Shown here: positions 6,154-13,133 of the stretch, in pieces
Position numbering within the stretch: position 1 is the first letter of the stretch
Layout: the number at the start of each line of letters is the position of its first letter
Source of the DNA: Candidatus Bathyarchaeota archaeon
GTDB taxonomy: Archaea > Thermoproteota > Bathyarchaeia > TCS64
Assembly (NCBI GenBank): GCA_937877765.1
Contig: CALGBN010000385.1
Coordinates: 1-14,867, forward strand
DNA length: 14,867 bases
Reading direction: 5' to 3'
Program-made: the position numbers and the translations under genes
The notes under the pieces: generated by a model
Told to the model about the DNA's origin: nothing
The model's input: the letters and a program-made list of their open reading frames with translations, nothing else
Database searches by the model: none

Positions 6154-6765
6154 GTGAAGGATAGAGAACCACTACGGGATTATAAGGAGAAACGGGATTT
6201 TTCATCGACCCCTGAGCCTAGCGGTGAGCTAAAGGAAAGCGGAGATTCTCCTATATTTGTTATTCAAAAACATGATGCCAGTAATCTACACTATGATCTC
6301 AGATTAGAAGCTGATGGAGTCTTGAAGTCATGGGCTGTTCCCAAGGGACCATCCATGGATCCAAAGGTAAAGCGATTAGCAGTTCCCACCGAGGATCACC
6401 CTATGGCATATGCTGATTTTGAGGGTGTAATCCCTGAGGGTCATTATGGGGCTGGTACGGTTATTGTGTGGGACTCTGGTACATTTAGTAATACAAAGGG
6501 TGATGATGTCAATCTCTCAGATAACTTGAATGAAGGACATGCAACCATTCATTTGAAGGGCTCCAAGCTAATAGGAAACTTTGCGTTGATAAGAACAAAG
6601 CGTGGCGGAAAACGCCCACAATGGCTTTTCTTCAAGATGAAGGACGATTACACTAAACCCGGTAGTGATATTACTTCTGAGATGCCGAACTCATCAAAGA
6701 CTGGACGTAGCTTGGAGGAAGTAGCTGCTGAGGAAGAACCCGCCGACTTGGGTGATTTTGAGTAG
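6154..6765 (+). CDS. Stand-alone DNA ligase D-type 3'-phosphoesterase
   Basis: A 203-aa protein equal to the PE domain of bacterial LigD, a manganese-dependent enzyme that trims 3'-phosphates and 3'-ribonucleotides at DNA breaks. The family core is present: KRDF near residues 13-16, IQKHDASNLHYDLRLE (37-52) with H40, H46, D48 and R50, then SWAVPKGPSMDP, EDHPMAYADFEG with H82, and IPEGHYGAGTVIVWDSG. All expected metal- and phosphate-binding residues appear present. The C-terminus is acidic and probably disordered (EEVAAEEEPADLGDFE). Start: GTG 6154 behind a TATA box; longer in-frame starts lie inside uL10. No ligase, polymerase/primase or Ku gene is next to it. Free-standing PE proteins are known in archaea. 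Confidence 0.92.
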   Translation: MKDREPLRDYKEKRDFSSTPEPSGELKESGDSPIFVIQKHDASNLHYDLRLEADGVLKSWAVPKGPSMDPKVKRLAVPTEDHPMAYADFEGVIPEGHYGAGTVIVWDSGTFSNTKGDDVNLSDNLNEGHATIHLKGSKLIGNFALIRTKRGGKRPQWLFFKMKDDYTKPGSDITSEMPNSSKTGRSLEEVAAEEEPADLGDFE

Positions 6766-6801
6766 CGGTAATGCTATTTTCTCCTAGTCCCATTACATTG
6801 T

Positions 6802-8229
6802 ATGAAGTTTGATTATCTCAGGGTAGCACAGAGCAGCGTAGATATTGGTGACCCCCATATCTGCAGTGACTCGCTTAACAGAAACAGTATAATTAACGCT
6901 GTCTATGAGCCATTAATAAAACGAGGAAAACTTGGGTACTTTTTCCCAGTGCTTGCACAAAGTTGGAGCATCGAGCCCGATGGCTTGACCTGGCTTTTCA
7001 AAATACGAGACAATGTTCATTTTCATAACGGAAAAAGTCTCACTGCACGTGATATTGTAGCCAGCATGAAACGAATAATTGACCCCTCCCTTGGCGGTGC
7101 CTTTGGGACACAGGGAGTCTACGCTAGCTATATTGGTGACGCAGCGTTTTCTGCTCCAAGAACTGAAACTTTTCAGATAAAAACAAACGAACCCATGGCT
7201 GATCTTCTGGATTTACTCTCTGAGATGCCTATTGCTCCTGAAGATGAACTTGACAAGCTTCCCAATGAATACATTGGTACTGGGCCATATCTGGTTGGAT
7301 CAAGAAGACGCGGTGAATTAGTACTGGAGCTTAATCGTAGGTACTGGGGTAAGACTGGGTTCGCTGATGAGGTGGCTTTCTTTGAGGTGCCAGACTCGAA
7401 AGTTCGCTCTGAGATGGTCTTAGATCGCGATGTGAATATTGGAGCATTAATTGGCATCAATGATACTGGTTTGCATCGAGACTCTGATAGAACGCTGGTC
7501 AAGTCTCTTGAAAGTAGTCTTTGCATTATCTTCATGATGAACGCCCAAGAAGGAGTATGCAAAGACAAACGCGTCAGACAAGCTCTCAACTATGGCTTGG
7601 ATATTGCAGAGGTTATCAAAGAGGTGAAGCAAGGAGCAGCAACGAGACTGAATGGATATCTTACGCCACATCACTTTGGATATAATCCTGATACAAGGCC
7701 ATATCCATATGATCCAGATCACGCGAAATCACTACTAGCTGAGACGGGATATGTTGATGGGCTTAAACTTACTATTGATTTGCCGACTCGTATGCCAGAT
7801 GAAGCGTTGTTGCTTGGGGAGATGATGAAGACCTATTACGCTAAGATTGGTGTGGATGTGGACCTCGTTAGCTATAGCGATCGTCCGGCGTATGCCGAGA
7901 TGGTTAGGGCTAAAAAGATTCATGACCTATGTTGCTTTGACTCAAGTCCTCTCAGTACATTTAGGGTTCTCAGGGAGAAGATACACTCTGGTTTCAAGGG
8001 CCCCTGGTGGGAAGGATACAGTAATCCTGTTGTAGACAGGTTGATCGATGAGGCTCAGAAGACGTTTGAGACTGAGAAACGGGAGAAAATCTATCAACAG
8101 GTATTCCAGTTGATTCGTGATGATGCCCCTTGGCTGTTCCTGTATAGACCAACCTACTACTGGGCAGTATCAAAAGAACTAAGAGACTGGAGACCAGCAT
8201 CAACAGGTTTACTCACGTTAGCTGAGTAG
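6802..8229 (+). CDS. Family 5 solute-binding-like protein without signal peptide
   Basis: A 475-aa protein of the SBP_bac_5 (oligopeptide/dipeptide/nickel-binding, OppA/DppA-like) family. Typical signatures: YEPLIKRG (35-42), LAQSWSIEPDGLTWLFKIRD (51-70), VHFHNGKSLTARDIVASMKR (72-91), and EYIGTGPYLV about residues 154-163. The C-terminal half has the KRVRQALNYGLD motif and the ending Q-x-x-RDDAPWLFLY. Length is slightly short of extracellular members (500-600 aa), matching loss of the export and anchor region. The ATG at 6802 starts directly at the first domain strand; an in-frame TAA at 6769 with no start codon in between rules out a hidden signal peptide. No permease or ATPase genes adjoin. 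It may be a cytoplasmic peptide or ligand sensor; the ligand is unknown. Confidence 0.85.
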   Translation: MKFDYLRVAQSSVDIGDPHICSDSLNRNSIINAVYEPLIKRGKLGYFFPVLAQSWSIEPDGLTWLFKIRDNVHFHNGKSLTARDIVASMKRIIDPSLGGAFGTQGVYASYIGDAAFSAPRTETFQIKTNEPMADLLDLLSEMPIAPEDELDKLPNEYIGTGPYLVGSRRRGELVLELNRRYWGKTGFADEVAFFEVPDSKVRSEMVLDRDVNIGALIGINDTGLHRDSDRTLVKSLESSLCIIFMMNAQEGVCKDKRVRQALNYGLDIAEVIKEVKQGAATRLNGYLTPHHFGYNPDTRPYPYDPDHAKSLLAETGYVDGLKLTIDLPTRMPDEALLLGEMMKTYYAKIGVDVDLVSYSDRPAYAEMVRAKKIHDLCCFDSSPLSTFRVLREKIHSGFKGPWWEGYSNPVVDRLIDEAQKTFETEKREKIYQQVFQLIRDDAPWLFLYRPTYYWAVSKELRDWRPASTGLLTLAE

Positions 8230-8230
8230 C

Positions 8231-8614
8231 CTATTCTCCATATGGCTTTGTGTCAAAGGTGAGGAACTCTATCACGTAGCCTTCTGGGTCCCATGTTAGG
8301 AATCCACGCATGTCTATGTCTCCGCTTTTCTGTGGAGGGTGATTGGTTTTTACGCCTTTCTCTGTTAGCATCTTGTACCATTCATCCACGTTTTCCACGA
8401 ATACGCTGAGCATCACTGGTTTTTCTTCCTGTGGCTTCAGGTATCCTTTCTCGGAGTCTACTAGTCCGATGTGGCTGTCTTGTCCAACCTTGAATATCTT
8501 GACCCATTCTCTACCCATAACCATCTTGAACCCTAGTTTTTCGCCGTAGAACTCGACTGCTTTTTCTATGTCCTTATAGTAGGTGAATGTGATCATGCCT
8601 TCTATGCTATTCAT
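8231..8614 (-). CDS. VOC / glyoxalase-bleomycin-resistance-like protein
   Basis: A 127-aa vicinal-oxygen-chelate fold protein. Two beta-alpha-beta-beta-beta modules can be traced: TFTYYKDIEKAVEFYGEKLGF (first module start, abbreviated here) to HIGLVD (H48), and VMLSVFVENVDEWYKMLTEK to FLTWDPEGYVIEFL (E116). H48 and E116 sit where metal ligands are often found. At the N-terminal ligand site, residues I8/T9 replace the usual His, so metal-dependent glyoxalase I activity is doubtful; an antibiotic-binding or other VOC role is equally possible. It converges with the solute-binding gene (one base between stops). A TATA-like element places the transcript start at or near the ATG. Substrate unknown. 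Confidence 0.85.
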   Translation of the reverse strand: MNSIEGMITFTYYKDIEKAVEFYGEKLGFKMVMGREWVKIFKVGQDSHIGLVDSEKGYLKPQEEKPVMLSVFVENVDEWYKMLTEKGVKTNHPPQKSGDIDMRGFLTWDPEGYVIEFLTFDTKPYGE

Positions 8615-8634
8615 GGATTCATCAAGCCATTATT

Positions 8635-8643
8635 GGATTATAA
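8635..8643 (-). promoter_or_regulatory. TATA-like promoter of the VOC gene
   Basis: Minus-strand CTTATAATC is centred about 25 bp ahead of the ATG at 8614, as for a leaderless transcript. It separates this gene from the ABC operon upstream. Confidence 0.45.
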
Positions 8644-8654
8644 GTTACACTAGG

Positions 8655-8676
8655 AATAAATGAAAAAGGAAGGGGT
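8655..8676 (-). terminator. T-rich terminator after the ABC exporter operon
   Basis: On the minus strand the bases just after the 714-aa ORF stop read as a C/T-rich run with TTTTTCATTTATT. This resembles archaeal pyrimidine-rich terminators and sits between the ABC stop and the VOC promoter. Confidence 0.4.
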
Positions 8677-8678
8677 TC

Positions 8679-10823
8679 TTAGAGTTTGGATAGGTTTTTC
8701 TCTATGAGGTAGAGTTTTCCGCCGTTATCAGCTATAATACCTAGGCGAGTGAGTCTCATCTGTATCATTCTTTGATATTGGGGCGGTATTTCCAGTTCCT
8801 CAAAGGTTTTAGCTGTTTCAGGTGATGTGGCTTGTTTCTTTTTGAAGATTTCAACTATCTCCATGGCTCGTTGCCGCATCATCTCGGGTGATGGCCCGCC
8901 GCTGGGGCCTCTTCTTTTTCCCATCATGGGCATGGAGCTGGTTGGCTGATCGTAGACTTCTACTGGTTTGATGTACTCAAAGTCGGCGTCGTCTATGGTG
9001 CCCTTGAACTGGCTCATGTAGAGGTTGTAGTAGAATCCCTTCTTTTCTAGGAGTTCTTCATGGTTTCCGCGTTCGATTATCTCGCCGTTGTTGATGACTA
9101 GTACCATGTCTGCTTTTCTGATGGTGCTGAGTCTGTGAGCAATTACGAAGCTGGTTCTCCCCTCCATGAGGTTCAACAATGCTTCCTGTATTTGTACCTC
9201 GGTTCTTGTGTCTACGCTGCTTGTCGCCTCATCTAGGATGAGTATCGCGGGGTTGGCGATTATTGCTCGCGCGATGCTGATTAGTTGTCTTTGTCCTTGG
9301 CTTAGGTTTCCTGCTCTTTCGCTTAGCTCTGTTTGGTAGCCTTTTGGTAGGCGTCTGATGAAGCCGTCTGCGTTTGCTAGTTTTGCTGCTGCTATGCACT
9401 CCTCGTCTGTGGCGACAAGATTACCGTATCTGATGTTATCCATGACGGTGCCGCTGAACAGGTAAACATCCTGTAGAACAATACCTAGTTTGCTTCGGAG
9501 GTAATCTTTCTTCACGTTTCTGATATCCAAGCCATCGATAGTTATCTTACCTTTCTGAATATCATAGAAACGTGTTAGGACATTGACGATAGTTGTCTTT
9601 CCCGCACCGGTGGGTCCAACCAAGGCGATTGTTTCACCGGGTTTCGCGTGCAAGCTTATGTTTTTGAGGACCGGGACATCTGGTACATACTCAAAGTCTA
9701 CTTCCTCGAAAACCACTTCTCCTTGGATTTGTTGGGGGCTTACTGCGTCCTCACAGTCAGTTAGCTCTGGTGGGGTGTCGATTATCTCGAATATTCGTTC
9801 TGCTCCTGCTAGTGCTGATTGTATACTGTTGTACATGTTGGCGAAGTGTCGTAGTGGGTTTGCGAATTGTCTGCTGTACTGTATGAATGTGGCTATTGTT
9901 CCAATTGTTGCTAGTCCTTGTAGTGTCATCCATCCGCCTAGTCCTGCGACTATGGCTATATTGGCGTTGCTGAGTATACCCATGATTGGTGGTACCATCA
10001 TGGCGTAGGTTAATGCAAGTACTCCTGTTTCTTTGACTGCTTGATTCATTTTATCGAATTTCTTGTTTACCGCGTCTTGTTGCTCGAATGCTATTACTAC
10101 TTTTTGTCCACCTAGGGTTTCCTGTATTACTCCGTTTAGTCCACCTGTCTGTTTCTGTAGGTCTCTATAGTATACTCGTGTTCTTTTCCCGACTACGGCG
10201 GTAAATATTATCATCAATGGGAATACTATGAGGCTAGCGAGTGCAAGCCAGACATTTAGGCTGAACATTAGGACGATGATTCCTACCAGTGTCAAAAGGT
10301 TCTGAACTAGTTGGGTTACGTTCTGTGTTAACAAGGCTCCTATTGCGTCGATATCGTTTGTGAGTCGGCTCATTAAGTCTCCTGTCTGGTTTTTATCAAA
10401 GAAGCTTAGTGAGAGAAGCTGCATGTGCTCAAAGAGCTCTTTTCTCATCTTCATTAGGCTGCCTTGACTTATACCTGCCATGATTACGCTGTTTACACCT
10501 GCTACAAGCGTCGTAAAAACGTATACACCAGCAAGCATAAGGGAGATTCTTAGTAATCCATCCAGATCGCCTAGGACAATATACTTGTCTATTGCGACTC
10601 CCTGAAAATAAGGTCCAGCTAACCCTACCAAACTACTGGCTACAGTGGCTAAAACCACGAAAGCAATCTTAACCCTGTATTCTTTAAAGTAGTTTAGGAG
10701 TCTTAGGGTAGTTCCTTTTGCGTCTTTAGCTTTCTCGATGTTGCCCATTCCTCTTGGTCCGCGTCTATGCATTCCGGTTTGTGGTTGTGCCTCTTTCTTG
10801 TTGTCAGAATTTTTTCCGCTCAT
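8679..10823 (-). CDS. ABC exporter subunit with catalytic NBD and C-terminal winged-helix-like extension
   Basis: Type IV ABC exporter half-transporter (MdlB/TM288-like), 714 aa. After a polar N-terminus (1-45) come six transmembrane helices (about 53-325) and an NBD: Walker A GPTGAGKT (403-410), Q451, signature LSQGQ (507-511), Walker B with catalytic glutamate ILILDE (527-532), switch His563. The signature has Gln in place of the usual first Gly; in heterodimeric exporters this pairs with the partner's degenerate site. After the NBD (ending near 605) a Pro/Met/Gly-rich linker (625-648) leads to a helical segment (650-714) with SPETAKTFEELEIPP and RLGIIADNGGKLYLIEKN, resembling a winged helix; most exporters stop at about 600 aa. 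The start overlaps the upstream subunit stop (TAATG), with GGAGGTG just ahead. Confidence 0.95.
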   Translation of the reverse strand: MSGKNSDNKKEAQPQTGMHRRGPRGMGNIEKAKDAKGTTLRLLNYFKEYRVKIAFVVLATVASSLVGLAGPYFQGVAIDKYIVLGDLDGLLRISLMLAGVYVFTTLVAGVNSVIMAGISQGSLMKMRKELFEHMQLLSLSFFDKNQTGDLMSRLTNDIDAIGALLTQNVTQLVQNLLTLVGIIVLMFSLNVWLALASLIVFPLMIIFTAVVGKRTRVYYRDLQKQTGGLNGVIQETLGGQKVVIAFEQQDAVNKKFDKMNQAVKETGVLALTYAMMVPPIMGILSNANIAIVAGLGGWMTLQGLATIGTIATFIQYSRQFANPLRHFANMYNSIQSALAGAERIFEIIDTPPELTDCEDAVSPQQIQGEVVFEEVDFEYVPDVPVLKNISLHAKPGETIALVGPTGAGKTTIVNVLTRFYDIQKGKITIDGLDIRNVKKDYLRSKLGIVLQDVYLFSGTVMDNIRYGNLVATDEECIAAAKLANADGFIRRLPKGYQTELSERAGNLSQGQRQLISIARAIIANPAILILDEATSSVDTRTEVQIQEALLNLMEGRTSFVIAHRLSTIRKADMVLVINNGEIIERGNHEELLEKKGFYYNLYMSQFKGTIDDADFEYIKPVEVYDQPTSSMPMMGKRRGPSGGPSPEMMRQRAMEIVEIFKKKQATSPETAKTFEELEIPPQYQRMIQMRLTRLGIIADNGGKLYLIEKNLSKL

Positions 10824-12562
10824 TACTGGGCACCTCCGTCGCCTAGTTGGCTGTCATATATTTCCTTGTAGATTGGGCTGGTTTGTATAAGCTGGTCGTG
10901 TGTTCCCTCTGCCGCTATGTTACCGTCGTCAAGTACTATTATCTTGTCCGCGTTTAGCACTGTGCTGATCCTTTGTGCGATAATGAAGCTGGTCCGGTTT
11001 TTCATTAATTCCTCAAGTGCTTCTTCTATCTTGATCTCTGTCTCGACGTCAACAGCGCTTGTGCTGTCATCTAGTATGAGGATTGATGGTTTCACTAGGA
11101 GTGCTCTTGCGATAGCGATACGTTGTTTCTGTCCCCCACTTAGATTTACTCCTCTTTGTCCAACATTTGTATCGTATCCTTCTGGGAAACCTATGATAAA
11201 CTCATGGGCTTGAGCTGCTTTTGCTGCTTCTATGACCTCTTCGTCTGTTGCTTCTGGTCTTCCGTATCGTATATTATCTCTAATTGTTCCTGAGAATAGT
11301 ATTGCTTCCTGTAAGCTGATTCCAATATGTTTTCGTATACTCTTTGGTTCAACGTCTCTAACATCATAACCATCTATGAGCACTTTTCCATCTGAGACAT
11401 CATAGAACCTTGGAATAAGATGAATTAAACTGGATTTACCGCTTCCTGTTGAGCCAAGTATTGCTACTGTCTCACCGGGCTCAGCAGTAAAGTTGACGTT
11501 ATGTAGAACAGGGTCTCCACCGTCCTCTCGGTAACTGAATGAAACGTTTTTGAACTCTACTCTTCCCTTGACTTCTGCAAGTTGAACAGCGTCTAGTTTT
11601 TCTTTTATTTCAGGTTCATTGTCAAGAACTTCCATTATCCGTTTGGCTGATGCTTCGGCGAAGCTGATTTGACCAGCCATCATTGATAACATCATTATTG
11701 GGAACATGGCGCTGAAGACATAGTTTGTGAATGCGATTATTGTCCCAACTGTAGTTGATCCTTGAATTACCTGTATTCCGCCAAAGTATATTATTGCGAC
11801 AATTCCAGTGTTCATAATGAGAAGAGTTAATGGAAATAGTACTCCAATAAGCTGGTTTACACGTACGGATATATCGGTGAGTTCTTTGTTCGCGGACTTG
11901 AAGCGGGTTCCTTCATAATCTCTTCTCACGAATGCTTTGACTATTCTAATACCTGAGAGATTCTCTTCAAGTACTTGGTTCAGTTGTTCAAGTTTTTCCT
12001 GAGTCTTGGTGAATAATGGCTGAAGTTTTCTAATGAACAGAGTGATGAAAACTCCCGTTACTGGCATGAGAATAAGGATATATTTTGTTAACTGTGGATT
12101 TGTAGTCCACATTATGCTCAGGCTAATTATTGCCATCAACGGTGCTCGTGTGAACATTCGGAGAGTCATTGTCATCATCGTTCGGATTTGGTTTAGATCG
12201 CTTGTGAGTCTCGTTAATAGTTGACCACTAGATAGGTCGTCTAGGTTTCCAAAACTGTATGTCTGTATTTTCTTGAATATGTCCTCTCTCAGGTCTGCCT
12301 CAAATCCTCTGGAGGCTTTTACTGAGAAAATTGTATTACCTATCATCATCGTAGCGCTAAGGATGCTAGCACCTATCATCATGAGACTGGTTCGTAGTAC
12401 AATATCCATGTCTTGGTTTCCAATCCCCTCGTCTACTAAGGTCTGTACCATTCTCGGGATTGACAAGTCTAAGACTACTACTAATCCAAGGAAAATTATT
12501 GCAAGAACGGCTTCTCTAGTGTAAGGTCGAAGATATCTAAAGGTTCGTTTTAATTCACTCAT
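10823..12562 (-). CDS. ABC exporter subunit with degenerate NBD
   Basis: Partner half-transporter (MdlA/TM287-like), 579 aa. The transmembrane domain (about 15-300) is followed by an NBD: Walker A GSTGSGKS (370-377), Q418, canonical signature LSGGQ (474-478), Walker B ILILDD (494-499). The residue after the Walker B Asp is Asp499 instead of catalytic Glu, and the switch His is replaced by Gln530 (FIIAQR). This is the known pattern of one non-hydrolytic site in heterodimeric multidrug exporters (TM287/288, BmrCD, LmrCD type). The gene is between PadR (8-bp ATGAGTGA overlap) and the catalytic partner (1-bp overlap), so the three proteins should be made together. The substrate is not determinable; efflux of drugs, lipids or toxic metabolites is the family norm. 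Confidence 0.95.
   Translation of the reverse strand: MSELKRTFRYLRPYTREAVLAIIFLGLVVVLDLSIPRMVQTLVDEGIGNQDMDIVLRTSLMMIGASILSATMMIGNTIFSVKASRGFEADLREDIFKKIQTYSFGNLDDLSSGQLLTRLTSDLNQIRTMMTMTLRMFTRAPLMAIISLSIMWTTNPQLTKYILILMPVTGVFITLFIRKLQPLFTKTQEKLEQLNQVLEENLSGIRIVKAFVRRDYEGTRFKSANKELTDISVRVNQLIGVLFPLTLLIMNTGIVAIIYFGGIQVIQGSTTVGTIIAFTNYVFSAMFPIMMLSMMAGQISFAEASAKRIMEVLDNEPEIKEKLDAVQLAEVKGRVEFKNVSFSYREDGGDPVLHNVNFTAEPGETVAILGSTGSGKSSLIHLIPRFYDVSDGKVLIDGYDVRDVEPKSIRKHIGISLQEAILFSGTIRDNIRYGRPEATDEEVIEAAKAAQAHEFIIGFPEGYDTNVGQRGVNLSGGQKQRIAIARALLVKPSILILDDSTSAVDVETEIKIEEALEELMKNRTSFIIAQRISTVLNADKIIVLDDGNIAAEGTHDQLIQTSPIYKEIYDSQLGDGGAQ
10831..10837 (-). promoter_or_regulatory. Strong Shine-Dalgarno for the 714-aa ABC subunit
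   Basis: Minus-strand GGAGGTG lies 7 nt ahead of the ATG at 10823 and inside the end of the upstream subunit gene. It fixes the start and suggests efficient coupled translation, helping to make the two subunits in equal amounts. Confidence 0.7.
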
Positions 12563-13055
12563 TTTGTCTCTTGTCCATTTTTTCTAATTCTATTATTGTT
12601 TCATCGAGAATGTGTTTGAATTGATCAACGTTCTCTATTTCATCATATATTTCTTCGATACGGTCTAATAGGCTACTAAAACTCTCGTATACTTCTTCAG
12701 GCATCCTCCTGAATAGCCTCCAGTATACTTTACGCATATTTGTACGCCCTTTTCTGATTCCTCTATGTTGGTCTCTATGTGCATCCAGTTCTTCTTCACC
12801 CTTTTTTGTAAGGATAAACCGTTTTAGACTTGGATCGCTGTCTTCACTGGGCTCGATTAATCCATTTTCATGAAGGCTATTAAGAAGTGGATATATGCTG
12901 CCTGGGCTTGGTTTCCAATCAGCATAGTACTCGATCTCTTCAGCGATCTCGCTCCCTGACATCGGCTTCTCCTTTAGGAGAATCATTGTAATAGGGCGTA
13001 ACATGCCTCTTGGGACTCCAATATGTTTTTTTCGGTGTCCGCGGAACGTTCTCAT
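12555..13055 (-). CDS. PadR-family transcriptional regulator
   Basis: A 166-aa repressor-type protein. The N-terminal winged helix (about 15-90) includes GMLRPITMILLKEKPMSGSE, the PadR signature SPGSIYPLLNSLHENGLIE (50-68), and a wing with KRFILTKKGEEEL. The C-terminal half (about 100-166) is a charged helical region for dimerisation. PadR proteins commonly repress an adjacent efflux gene and release DNA on drug binding (LmrR type). Here the gene overlaps the first exporter gene by 8 bp, and its promoter has repeated GATATCGA motifs, so self-repression of the whole operon is the simplest reading. A GGAG lies about 11 nt ahead of the ATG. Confidence 0.94.
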   Translation of the reverse strand: MRTFRGHRKKHIGVPRGMLRPITMILLKEKPMSGSEIAEEIEYYADWKPSPGSIYPLLNSLHENGLIEPSEDSDPSLKRFILTKKGEEELDAHRDQHRGIRKGRTNMRKVYWRLFRRMPEEVYESFSSLLDRIEEIYDEIENVDQFKHILDETIIELEKMDKRQNE

Positions 13056-13069
13056 TATTGTTTTACTCC

Positions 13070-13110
13070 AATATCGAATATGATATCGATTTCGATATCG
13101 AAAGCGATAC
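13070..13110. promoter_or_regulatory. Tandem 12-bp operator-like repeats at the padR promoter
   Basis: Units start at 13070 (AATATCGAATAT), 13082 (GATATCGATTTC) and 13094 (GATATCGAAAGC), followed by a partial GATACTGG at 13106. Each contains palindromic cores; TTCGATATCGAA (13091-13102) is a perfect 12-bp palindrome. The block lies between the TATA box and the padR start, covering the predicted transcription start, as expected of a repressor site that blocks polymerase. Binding by this PadR is inferred. Confidence 0.65.
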
Positions 13111-13112
13111 TG

Positions 13113-13121
13113 GTTTATAAA
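13113..13121 (-). promoter_or_regulatory. TATA box of the padR-ABC operon
   Basis: Minus-strand TTTATAAAC is a near-ideal archaeal TATA box. Initiation about 25 bp downstream would fall near 13091, inside the repeated operator block. Confidence 0.6.
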
Positions 13122-13131
13122 GATATCTTTA
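13118..13131. repeat. 14-bp perfect palindrome overlapping the padR TATA region
   Basis: TAAAGATATCTTTA is a perfect palindrome situated between the nitroreductase stop and the padR TATA box. It shares the GATATC core with the downstream operator units. It may be a further regulator site, a BRE/TATA extension, or chance in AT-rich DNA. Confidence 0.4.
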
Positions 13132-13133
13132 AA

